This document shows positions 13,305 through 25,900 of a stretch of 64,000 nt of DNA, piece after piece (within the stretch, counting starts at the first letter, position 1; the number at the start of each line of letters is the position of its first letter). The stretch comes from Neodiprion pinetum (taxonomy: Eukaryota; Arthropoda; Insecta; Hymenoptera; Diprionidae), in contig NC_060233.1 of assembly GCF_021155775.2 (NCBI RefSeq), positions 41,147,609 to 41,211,608 of the forward strand, written 5' to 3'. A model generated the notes under the pieces. The model was not told the origin of the DNA. It did not search any database and worked only from the letters and a program-made list of their open reading frames with translations. Position numbers and translations under genes: made by a program.

Positions 13305-13958
13305 GTATTTTGAGAAAGTGATGACTCAGGTTTCTTTCCTCAGCCCAGTGCAAAATAGTGATAATGGCTAAATTGGCTGCGTTTTCAACAGACAAACTCA
13401 TTCTGCTGCACATCCTAGCGCAAGAAACGAAAAGGAAATCTCATTGAATCCCCGCGGAATTCCTAACTCGAACCTCAGTGACCCGCAAGCCCCTTCAGTT
13501 TTGTTGCGACGGTAACGTAGATTTCCTATTATTAAGTTATTACTTGGGCATGAATGACAGCTACAACTGCACTCGACCTTATTAACAAAACCAATAAATT
13601 ACCGACGTACGTCGGTTATTATTATGCTGATAAGTCCAGTACAAAATCTGTGATATTGACAGTCGGTAAGAAAAATCTATAATTCCACTGACTGCAAATT
13701 ACTCATTGAGTCCAACGCTCATTGTATGTCATAAAAAGCCGCATCGACGTATGAAGCACTGCACGAAGCCGCGTCAGCGTTCACTGAAAGCGCTGTGAAA
13801 GCGTGCAGCCTTCAATGACTCACACGCTCACAGCTGGGAACATAACCTACAATTAGTAGCGTGATCTGATCTGACATATGATTGATCACAGAAGACCGGA
13901 GTACCGGAGGAGAGCAGTATTTGATTACCAATTATTTAAATAATAGTTTAAAATAACG

Positions 13959-15539
13959 ATGGCACTAATCGAGATTGAAAAACTGTCGTTGGAGCCAGCC
14001 GGGGACGAAGAGGATGTAGTAGACCCGTGGAATGTACAGAGTAAAAACGATGCCGGAATAGATTACGAAAAATTAATCAGTACGTAGAACATGGATTAAA
14101 GAAGATGCTTGAATGTAAACAAAAATTAGCGTTCACAGTTTCCTGTACTGCATAATGTTATTATTCGCTTCTACACAATGGCTTATGTCAAACAGTACTG
14201 CTGGATTAGTATTGCATCATCTTGATTGACCGAACGTTTATCATATTCAGTATACCATTTGAAAAAAATTCACCACTTTCGTATTTTTTTTTTTAGAAAG
14301 ATTCGGAAGTTCTAAAATCGACGACGAGCTTTTAACTCGTTTTGAGAAGCTGACTGGAAAAAAACCCCATCACTGGCTGAGAAGGGGGATATTTTTTTCC
14401 CATCGAGATGTTCATGTGATATTGAACATGTACGAGCAAGGAAAGCCCTTTTACCTTTATACAGGAAGAGGGCCGAGTTCAGAGTCCATGCACTTGGGTC
14501 ACTTGATTCCGTTCATGTTCTGTAAATGGTTACAGGATGTGTTTAATGTACCACAAGTAATTCAGCTGACCGACGATGAGAAGTCAATATGGAAGGACCT
14601 GAAGATTGAAGATGCAATAAAAATGTCTTATAATAATGCCAAGGATATTATAGCATGTGGATTCAATCCGGAGAAAACGTTTATTTTTTCTGACTTGGAG
14701 CACATTGGAAATAATCCAGCATTCTATCAGAACATGATCAGGATACAAAGATGCGTCACCTTTAATCAAGTTAGGGGAATTTTTGGATTCGGCGACAGTG
14801 ATCCAGTCGCCAAAATATCTTTCCCTCCGACGCAAGCGGCACCCGCATTTTCTAGTACCTTTCCATTCATATTTAAAGGTGCAAAAGTCAACTGTCTCAT
14901 ACCATGCGCCATCGATCAAGATCCGTACTTTAGAATGTCCAGAGACATAGCACCCAGGATAGGATTCCCAAAACCAGCTTTAATTCACTCATGCTTTTTC
15001 CCTGCGCTGCAAGGATCAAAGACCAAAATGTCAGCCAGTGATAGTAACAGCGCCATATTCTTAAACGACACTCCTAAGCAGATTAAGAACAAAATTAATA
15101 AGCACGCATTTTCGGGAGGTCAAGCAACAGTCGAGGAGCACAGAACACTGGGAGGAAATTGCGAGGTTGATATTTCCTATCAGTGGCTCAGGTTCTTCTT
15201 AGAAGATGACGAAAGGCTTGTGGAACTCGAAAAAGTGAGAAAAGTATTAGTACTTGCTGAACTAATGAATTTATACTGGACCAAATTATTCATTCGATCA
15301 ATGTACAATAGTTCACAAAAATTTCAAATATTCTAGACTTATTTCTGACACCTTCCAAAAATCATCTTTTTCAGGGTTACACGGCTGGAGAAATTCTAAC
15401 TGGAGAGCTGAAAAAAGAATTGATAGAGGTATTGCAGCCTCTGGTTGCCGCGCATCAAGAAAGAAGAAGCAAAATAACGGACGAAGTAGTCAAGCAATTC
15501 ATGGTACCACGAGATTTAGGCTTCATTGCGAAAAAATAA
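13959..15539 (+). CDS. TrpRS: Tryptophanyl-tRNA synthetase, cytoplasmic
   Basis: Charges tRNA-Trp with tryptophan for cytosolic translation (class Ic synthetase). Exons 13959-14079, 14297-15234 and 15375-15539 total 1224 nt, giving 407 residues and a TAA stop. The class I signature appears as HLGH (about residues 106-109), following GRGPSSESM. The KMSKS loop appears as KMSAS (about residues 284-288), as in eukaryotic cytosolic TrpRS. The end (GELKKELIEVL... ITDEVVKQFM) is the conserved C-terminal region. The start is the first ATG, followed by a short acidic N-terminus and the DPWNV motif found before the catalytic core. No N-terminal WHEP domain is present, unlike the longer vertebrate form. 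AATAAA is at 15640. Identification is certain; exon borders fit frame and consensus. Confidence 0.97.
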
Positions 15540-16932
15540 ATAGCAAACTATTTTAGATAGATACTAGCATTATGAAAACTGATCACGGCTTCTGACATTT
15601 ATACATTGCAAATTTTATTTATTCCGGAAAAAAAGTATCAATAAAACAATTGCTCCAAATAGTGAAAATTTTCACGATTTATCAATCCTGCTATGCATTA
15701 TATTGATTCATTAACAGGCGTCTTCGTGTATATAGTAGAAACACATTTCGGACGTGTCTAGCGTTGAAATTTGCGCATGCTGTCACGACTCGATATAAAT
15801 CAGAGCGCATAAACAGCGCTGCATCATCAATGAATAACTGAGAATATCACAGAATGCGTTCATTCTGTTTATTCGGCAATGAAACGGATAAGTACGCGCA
15901 TGAGCTCATTAGAACCACGCGTCGTAGCGAGGCTGCGTTCACGCTGCACGGGTTCATTCAAGAAGCCCTAAGGCAGCAGCTGTGAAGGAGAAAAAACCGA
16001 CGAATCGGATGGCTCGTGGCGTACGTACGAGCATTTTCAAACCGTCTACGTACGGTATGTTTCCCATCGTCATTGATACGTTGCATAATTGTCGCGTTAT
16101 AGATAAAGCGATAAGATAAACGTTCGCACGGTGGTTAGTCGAACCCACGATACGGGAACGATAACGCGATTCCGAGGTGTTGAAAATTTAAGCCCCGAGT
16201 TCTCCGGCAGACGCGACGGTTTGGCCCGCGAAAAATAACAGTCGGCAAGCCGATTGGACGGCGGTGACGCCTTGTGCGGGTCTATTTATAACCCGCGCAT
16301 GCGCACTCGCCGGGAAATAAGCATCCGCCATTCATACGAGTCGATTCCGTTGTTTCTGTGTGTTGAGCCTGGTTCGACGACGGGACATGGTGACGGTAAT
16401 ATTTGTGGTCCCTGAGAAAAACATGAGCCGATTCAACTAGCGACGTTTAAATAAGGTGACGCGAAAAATGCGTTGATAGAACATCGTAAACTGTTGTACT
16501 GAACCGCTGCTTAATCCGTAGGCATTGTTAGCTCGAGTTTAGTAATAATATTGCTGCAGTTTTACCCACGTAAGTTTTCGTTGGAAGCCTAGTCGCGAGT
16601 CGCGAGTCGGTTGCGAGTCGTTGATAGTAGCGTATACGAAAGAATAACAAAACTATTTTTGTCGCTAAAATCGGCGTTGCCAAATCGAGAGACTCGAAAT
16701 TGCCCCGATAGAGAAACCGTTATTTTCTGTCAACATATAACTCAGCATTCTCACATCTCCGCATTTCACATTATCTAATAATTTACAGGCGAGAGAAAAC
16801 GAGCTGAAAACCTGCTGCCAAGTGTTGTGTGAGAAAATTGATACGACGAAAAATGCTCGTCAAATAATATAAATCTGGATTGATACGGCTGAAAACAGCG
16901 AACCACTATAGTGAGAGAGAGAGCAACAGACT
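15540..16932 (+). other. TrpRS 3' UTR, then promoter and 5' UTR of the phosphatase gene
   Basis: TrpRS probably ends at an AATAAA at 15640-15645. From about 16200 the DNA is GC-richer and promoter-like. A plausible non-coding first exon ends at the gtaatattt donor near 16396, and a second starts after the acceptor atttacag near 16789, 144 bp before the phosphatase ATG. No coding region is supported. Confidence 0.55.
16283..16304 (+). promoter_or_regulatory. TATA-like box and NRF-1-type palindrome
   Basis: TATTTATA at 16283-16290 is followed by the perfect palindrome GCGCATGCGC at 16295-16304, the NRF-1/EWG binding core. This lies in the GC-rich zone about 630 bp upstream of the phosphatase ATG, just before a candidate 5' UTR exon. 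A core promoter of that gene is the natural reading. Confidence 0.5.
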
Positions 16933-19900
16933 ATGGGGGCATTTTTAGATAAACCGCAAACAGACAAGTACAATGAGCATGGGGCTGGGAACGGTTTGCG
17001 ATATGGAGTCGCCAGCATGCAGGGCTGGCGGGTTGAGATGGAGGATGCTCACCGAGCCATAACCGGTCTTGAGGGTGGCTTGTCGGACTGGAGTTACTTC
17101 GCCGTGTTCGATGGCCACGCAGGTGCTCTTGTGTCTGCGCACAGCGCGGAGCATTTGTTAGAGTCAATAATGCAAACGGAGGAGTTTAAGGCGGAGGATG
17201 TAATAAAGGGTATTCACTCAGGCTTTTTGAGATTAGACGACCGAATGCGAGACTTGCCGGAGATGATTACAGATAAGTCTGGCTCGACGGCTGTTTGTGC
17301 TTTCATTTCTCCCAGGCAAATTTATATCGCAAACTGCGGAGATTCAAGGGCTGTACTGTGCCGATCTGGTAATCCAGTGTTCTCAACCAGAGACCACAAG
17401 CCTGTTTTACCTGCTGAGAAGGAGAGAATCCAAAAAGCTGGAGGGAGCGTCATGATCCAGCGAGTTAACGGGTCGCTCGCTGTTTCTAGAGCCTTAGGAG
17501 ATTACGAGTACAAAAATGTCGAGGGTCGTGGCCCATGCGAACAGCTAGTCTCACCCGAACCCGAAATATTTGTCAGGGAAAGAGACGACGTCAATGACGA
17601 ATTCCTGGTTTTGGCATGCGACGGGATTTGGGACGTTATGACCAACGAGGATCTCTGTGATTTCATTCGTTCTAGGCTACTCTTGACTGACGATTTGGAA
17701 GCAGTCACCAACCAAGTCATAGATACCTGCCTATATAAGGTAAGTCTTATCATTCCTTCAGTCATCATTCTTGTCTTGATAAAATGTACAACTTTATCAT
17801 CAAAGTAAAAATAGATAATGGATATCGTAGTGCAAAACTCGAGCTTTGCACCTTTGGAACAAACGTAGCTTGCTTTCGATAGTCTTAAAGCTGTCGTTTT
17901 TTTCAATCCCTTAATTCTGTGTAGTTTTTAAACAAATTAAATTTATCGTGTAAATTCAAGTATTCTTGTATTGTTCAAAGCACCGTGAAGATAATAATAT
18001 CACATTAATCATTGGGTACACATTTGCCAACCAGGAACAAATATTGTTTCTAATATATCTCAGATTAAAATAGAAACAGCATCAGCTTGTACTATAATGT
18101 AGCAACAAGTAGAAATCTCTTACAGAATAATGAAATATTCTTAAATTTAACTAAGCGTTCATTACCTGCTGCTTATAAAAATTATAACATCATTCGTCAT
18201 TGATTATTTACTATATTGAAAACAGAGTGGAAGAAGTAATCACTTGCCTGGGCTATAAATACTTATGAGTTGGTTAATTACGCGAGCCTGGGTACTTTAA
18301 TCATGATAATAAACACTGGGAACTTTGAAGGAAGATAAAATATAGCTTGATAAACTTGACCTGAAATTTATATTTTTCCAATTCTTTACTTAGAATATAC
18401 TCAAACGTTGAAGAAGCAGGAAATATACTTTTTGTACATTTTTAAGCTTATCAGCACTGCTTTGCTAAAAATTAAATAAATCGTGACGAAATTGTAGGAA
18501 GATTGCATGCCTACTATTGCATTTCAAAGATACAATTTTAATGATTATGCTTGTACAGGTAGAAAAATTCCCCTTAGATGAAATCTACCAAAATTTTAAT
18601 TGTGGCGTGCAACTGGTTTTCCATGAAAATAATTCATGTCTACATTAAAAAATTTGCTCGCGCTTTTACGTCCTTTAATATATAATCACAAAAACACATA
18701 TCTAGCTTCCAAATTTATTAGTTATTACGAAATATTGTGTTCGTTAGTCAAGCAAGTATCAAGCTAATTGTGAAAAGTATATCGAGTGAACTTGTACCGT
18801 TGAATCGTTGTCTGAAGGTTTATTTATATTTGCCATATATTTGTGAATTCATGATAAGAATGCTGCCAGCTCATATACGTAAACTCACCAATTTAAGACA
18901 TTTCTGCTTGAAAAAAGCTGTAAATGCTGACCCATGAAATTATCCAACTAGATTACAATTTAGTAAAATACTTTTTTTTCTGTCTTTTCAGGGTAGCCGA
19001 GACAACATGAGCATAGTTTTGGTAACGTTACCTGGTGCCCCGAAGCCAAGCGCAGAGGCACAGAAGAAAGAAGCTGAATTGGAAATGGCCATTGAAAGGA
19101 GGATCAAAGGTTCATTCTCTTTTTCATACTCTCACTCTTTTCTCTCGTTTCTATGCTGCACTAACAGACGTATTTCAAGACGTCGTAAGCGTACTTGACA
19201 TTCTTCTCTGGTTTGAATAAATTTTACAACCGTAATCAAGTAACCAATCTACAAACCACAGTATAAAAGAGATAATTGCAATCGTTTTTAGGGATTATCT
19301 ATTGATTATTGATCTATTACTTGTGTTGACCGTGTTATTCTGGGTTCATTTAGAGAAACCTGCAAGTAATTCGATCTCAAAGAGTTCAAATTTCGTTAAT
19401 TGATCCATAAATCACTAACTCTTATAACTAACTAAACATAAATAGGTGCATAAAATTATGACAAACTAGTCCTACCTTAACATTACGTCACCCAGAGACG
19501 CAATTTCTCAACTGGAATCTCAACGTAATAAGTGAGCAATAAACCAAAGTATCAAGCGATAACATTTTGTCACTATCGCTTTGATGAATCGAGAAATTTT
19601 TCTGCAAGTCATCAGACGGTTTTAATACTTGAGTATTATATTTTGTTCCATTATATCTAAAATACTATTTTTTTTTCTCTCTTTTATATCATATTTAGAG
19701 AAGTAGATGAATAACAAAAATTGGTATCTACTTGCTAATCCTTCTTACTTTAGTATAAAAAATTGAAACACCAAAATAGTATATAAGCAATATTATAAAA
19801 TAATGCAGCGTTCAATCCAATACGTAGCTTATTGAAGGAGCTCCTCTATAAAAATGAATTGGAGCGAAACTGAGCAGATAAGACCATCTTAGGGTATCAC

Positions 19901-22900
19901 AAGCTGATTTTAAACCATGCCTTTGATTCGACAATCTAAAAAATGAAAAAATGGTCAAAACCACTTTCAAAAGAAATTATTAAACTTGCGCAAGAAAAGA
20001 AAACGAAGGAGAGGGGCGACTAAAAGAGAAAAAAATTGGGAGAGAGAAATATAGCTGATAAATAAATTCAATCTTATAACTGAAGCGTGTGATATAATAA
20101 TATTCGTTAACATCTAAGCAACTATGGAAAGCTTCTAAAGCTTTCATATTCAAAATTCGACCAAATTTAATCTCACACACGTATGATTTGATATTATACA
20201 TGTAATGTATAGACATAACTACTAACTTGCAACGTTGAATTAATGAGGACATATTTGAGTTTTTACGTAAAAATGTAAGGAGTCTTAGATTATACGAAAA
20301 ATCAGCCGAAACAATATGTATACTATCAATGTTCGTGGTATCTGTTTCATAGGTAACAAGAAGCAATTCTTAATAGATCTTCCTTAGATTAAGAGTAACA
20401 AAACATTCTATATATTTATCCCATTATTCGTTTCATAGAGCTCAAAATATTTCATCGTCACAGTCACAGCAATTATTTTTGATTCCTATTTGAATAGAAT
20501 AACCGAACATAATTGCAAACAGTCTGGGTAAAAACTCGACCTTGAACATTACTATCTATTTAAAGAAAAGTAAGATTCTTATGGTGTCAATTGCATAAAT
20601 ATATTTACCATACTTTCGAGATATTATCTCATCGAAGAATGTTCTAACGAAAACATATTTGTTACGTGGAACCCACAAGCCTTATAATGCAAAGTAAAAG
20701 ATTTCTCTGTACCAGTTGTTTATAGACGATCATGAAACTATCTGTTTCATTTATGAAAAATGTATTCAACGCTTTGGATAGCTAAAATACTTTTAAGTGC
20801 AACTTACATTAATATGTAGTAATATTTTTAATAGGAACATTTTAGTATTGAAACGTTTAATATATTTAATTAAAATTCAGAGTTTAAAGACATATTACGA
20901 ATTTCTGGATAAGCAAATTTGTACTCTGGGCCATTATTAAAGGAAATATTTTACTATCAGCTGAAATTATATAAAATACGGTGAACTAAGGAACCAAGCA
21001 ACATTTATAAACAAAGGTTTTATTGATATTTATCGTTAACAATTGTATTTGTAGAAAATATCTATGCTTACGTGTTTAAATTACTAGTGGAAAGGAGATA
21101 TCAAAATTATACACAGTATTACATTTCATTATTCTCTATTCAAGTATGGAATATAATTCCTTTTAAATATAATATTAATTAGGCGAATTTAAAGTCATTC
21201 CTTTTTAATTTCATTGTTAACAAATGTTCGAGAATCTACTAGCCGGACCAGTCTTACATTACAATAACTTGCTATTCCTACAACATTGAATTTACTATAG
21301 CATCTATTGCACTTTCATAAATTCCACATATTTTAGTCGTTCGTACGTTGCGCGGAATGTGATTATATACCTTAGTAGTCACAGCAAGTTTATTTGATGT
21401 TTGGAAAAATGGCTATTCATTAGACTTTACCTTGACATAGATTTTCTCTTACTCTTTACAGTGTGATAGGATTACTGAGCTAGAGTAATTTTAGAATGAT
21501 CTGGTTTTTCCATTTCAATTTTTCATTTATTGTGTTATAATAGATCTTCAAAGACGCGTATACAACTAGCTGATATTCAGCTAAACTTCGTCAAAGAGAC
21601 AACCGATGTATTATCAGAGCAAACATGTAGAGACAAATAGATCGTAAATGCGATTAGCCTATGAATGCATCAGTGTAAACAGTAGCAAGCCAGTTTTGTT
21701 ATGGTATATAATGGAAAAGATAAAATCGTAAGATTCTTGATTTCACAATCGGTAGTTGGAACGAACTAGGAAAACATTAGCTCAGAATAAAGAAAAATAG
21801 TCAAATCCCGTCCTTTGATTCTGTCAGGAACTATTCTATTCCCTGTAACGTAATTTCATGGATGTCAAGTTTTTCTAGAAATGGACGTCAAGCATTATTT
21901 GAATAATGCCATTCCTGAAGTATTATATCTCATAGAGATAACGACAAAATAGATACATAGATATATAGATGAATATTATATATAGGAGTCGTTATTCATG
22001 TTATATAGTCAATTTGATTATTACCAAAGATATATGTTACCACCATAGATATGATTGGTATTTTCTTAGAGTTTCTTAAGCTTCTTCTTAAGCTTAAGTT
22101 TCTTAAACAACCAAAATTCAAATCTATCCAATGGATGAAATTGAAAGTTTATATCAATAATTAAAAATCGCTGCTTCTACACACCAATATAATGTCAATT
22201 GTAACTGAGTTTTTAAATTGTTAAAATTATATACATATATATATGAGTGAGAAATCATCGGCAGTTGATGAAAAGGTCAATGTATTACTGGAACAATTAT
22301 CTCATAAAATGTAACTTATACAGTTGTGATATGTAACTATTGTTAAGAATATTGAAATTGTAAGTGGATTTTTAGCTGTGTTAGCGTTAGTTCCGTAAGA
22401 TAGGAGTGACGAAATTTTTTAAGGAGCTTACCTGAGACGAATATTACGATAACATTGGATATGAATTTTCTGGAGTAGTTCAAATTGAATTTGTTGACCT
22501 GTATTCCAAAAAATTATTTTAACGGAATCAATATTATCATACCTATTTCTACTTTTCCTAAGAATTAGTAGAGGTGCAAATCAATTCAAATATCTGTATG
22601 TTAGGTTTTGCAACTTGTCGTAATTTACTGAAAAAAAAATTATTGAATAATATTGTTTAATTATCACCTTTGGACTTGGTTAATATAACATACCCAAGTA
22701 ATTTCCAAACTGCAATAGTAATTAATTCATAGAAAACAAAAATAAATTGATAAATATTTTCTTATACGAAAACATGCATGTTTACGAGATGAAACAGGTA
22801 CGTGCAAACTCAGTTTCAAAATACTCGATTCTGTTTCATTTTCTTGACATTAAATTTTAGTTCATTTTTCATGTATAACGGCAATGCATTTCTTATGGAA

Positions 22901-25900
22901 AAAATTGCGATTGCCGTTACTTGTAAAGGAACGCTCTTGTATCCGAAATTTCGTGATAAGTAAATCAAGTATCTGAAACAATTCCAAAGGTGAAGATATT
23001 TTTTCTTTTTACATTTCACTCAAAGTAAGATCGATGTATCTACTTATGACCGGAGTATCTGTGTTGATTACTGTTCCCATAAGAAATGTACCGTAACAGT
23101 TATTTATTCCAGTCCTAAGTAGCTGCATGTTTAGATATTTTCACTTGACTATTTAGGTAATTAAAAAAAAAATTTGTCACCTGAAAATTTATCAGAAAAC
23201 AATTACTCACCAACTTCACCGATTATTACTTCTCTACGTTATGTAACACCTAATTCTTATTTACAATGTAGAAATTGATAAACTCCCAAAGCCTTATATC
23301 AACAAGTTTCAAAGTGTCTCTCAAATGTCGCAATTCAATGTGTAACCCGGTTAAATTCTTAACACCAATTTTCATATGATTATTCAAATTGAAATTTAAA
23401 AATTGACCAACTTTTGTCAAACATTACATGACAAAAAGCAACGATAGTTTACATCGCCATTCAATACAGCAGTAAATGCACAACGAGTATGTGTTTGTGA
23501 TAGCGACTGTTTTATAATTTCTCTAAATTCTATTTCAAATAAGCAGGTACCAGAACATTTTGAATTAATCATTGTCATTCTGTTGACAGAAATAGTAACG
23601 CAGCAGGAGGGCCAGGATGGAATCGATTTCCCACAGCTGCTCCAACATCTTATAGACCAGGAAATGCCCAATCTTCCACCCGGAGGTGGTCTTCCTGCCA
23701 AGTAAGTTGATTTCTTAATACACCTTGAATCGCATTGACGGCTGAATGCAAGAATAAACTGAGCCCTTTCACGCTCACGGACAAACTCTATACAGACTTA
23801 TACTAAGTGTCGCCATTGAATCACAATGTCACAATGACACACCTTCACATTGACTGGAAACTTTTACACGAATTCATTTGTCGAGGAATTTTCCTTCTTC
23901 CTTTACACTTAAATTTATCTATACCAACAATTGAAGCAAGTTTAACTGACGATCGCTTCGAGCACAACTTTTCATGTTTTATGGCAACCAAAAACTTTTT
24001 TATTTTTTTGTTCTTTTTGCAGTACAGGAAATTTTTTGACTTCCCAAAATGCAAACTTTATTACCTTTAACTATACTACCTTTATTTGTACAGTATTTGT
24101 TAACGTTACCTTGGCTGTAGAAATTTCGTGACAAACTCTTGTATTGTTAAGGAAACGTGCAGAATGACTCGAACGTTGCCTGCTCCTACAGAGGCACGTC
24201 GACTAACTATTAAGTCAGCCTACCATACACGTGTAGACGAGCAAAGTTGTTGAATGCTTATATAATAAAATTGTGTTAGGTTGGTTGTTAACGCAGCACC
24301 CAACACAAAGAAAGAACATAGTCTATTAGCAATTTGGCCGGATACCAAAGTACATAATTAGATTACTCTGGCAACAGGATGATCGAGGTACCCTCGACCT
24401 TGGGTATAACTGTATCATGATACAAGTTTACTTAAAATAGGTATTTTTAACACGCTGCAGAGCGATAACGACTAACTATTTACTTTTCGTTGTAACAGCA
24501 GGCTGCCGTAGTGACGTCCTTGGTCATATTTTTGCTTTTTGTATTGATAATTTTTTCTTCCTGAAATTTATATCATTACCAATTATATGCCATTGCAATG
24601 TTCAATCATTGATTAATAGTAATTCCATTTTGTTTCTCTTCTTCTCCACAGGCGACCATTCATCGAACAGGTGTTCCGGGAAGTTTGCCCCAGCAGGGCG
24701 AACAGTGTAAGTCTTGGATACGATTTGCCTTCATATTAACTAACCCACGACTCTTATTCCGTGACCCACACACATATACACACACCAAACGTACAATTAT
24801 TACCCATTTCACACATCAATATTCATTCTTTATATTCATTCAAGTACAATAAAACATAAAACAGTGGAATTTGTTCTTCGCTGAATTCATATACGCATGC
24901 ATAAATAAATACCATTTGTCAACCAAAAAAAAAAGTATGAAAAATCTGCCGTTACATCACAGATAATAGTGATTCATATGTGACCCAATTTCGATCAGGT
25001 GAGGCGTTGAATGGTAGGAAAATTCCCTGTGGGATGCGATGTTGTGCTAAACTTTACTAAGATGAAAATGAACATAAACAATTAAAAATAATTAAATTAT
25101 TTGAAAAAAAAGAAGAAAAAAAAACAATATGATAATACTCAGGGAATGTCACTACTTTTTGAAAGATATAATATATTTGATACCCTTAGTGTGAAATAGT
25201 TAGGCTAAATAACTGTTGCAGCATTATAACGTATGAGTATCAGCGGCAGATTTTATCATTAATTAAAAAAAGAACAGTTATAGAAAGAAAGAAAAAACAT
25301 AGAGTGCGAGAACTTTAGGAATTATTCTACAATTAAATGGAGTAATTTTCAAAGTGAAATTAAACACTGTGTCCATTCATTCATTCGTTCATGTCATTTC
25401 ATTTCATTTCGTCGTATACCTATACTATATAAAGGCAAATTCAGAATCAATAATAAATTGTACATAAATTACATCATATTTGTTCTTAACATAGACCGGA
25501 TTGAGCATTTTTACAACCTTTAAATACGAGTAAATTTATCGATATTGAGCTCTATTATTTTCTAACGGCTATTGATTCTGGTAATGTTGTGTGGCATTTA
25601 AAGCAAACAAAAAAAAAATAGACAACAGTGGCTCTTTTCCTATCGAATATGGCAAACGACAAGTAATGCATGGATCAATACTATATTTCTTTTTATTTTC
25701 ATCTGTTTATTTTTCTGTTATTGTTAAGCTCACCTTGACTAATGTCTTAACCTTGTCTCAGTCAGTTGCAACGAAAATGTATTTTTCTTATACCACGTAT
25801 TCGTGCGCATATATATTTTCAGATACTTGGAAAACTTTAGATAACTGTTTAGTTACTGATTTTTAAAACTGCGTTAAAAGTATCTCTCCATAGTCTGAGG

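Larger units (their letters stand above)
8998..13958. other. Intergenic region, GPCR to TrpRS
   Basis: About 5 kb with no supported coding exon on either strand. The first 0.4 kb is probably GPCR 3' UTR, with AATAAA at 9400-9405. The middle is AT-rich with two poly-C runs. The last 0.9 kb is more mixed in base composition and looks like promoter and 5' UTR for the following gene. A 27-codon ATG frame at 13364-13447 is too short to call as a gene; it could be an upstream ORF. Confidence 0.6.

Noticed and set aside
20000..20366. 128-codon minus-strand frame in the PP2C intron
   Set aside because: It has AT-rich composition with no recognisable motif, splice structure or neighbouring exons; likely chance.
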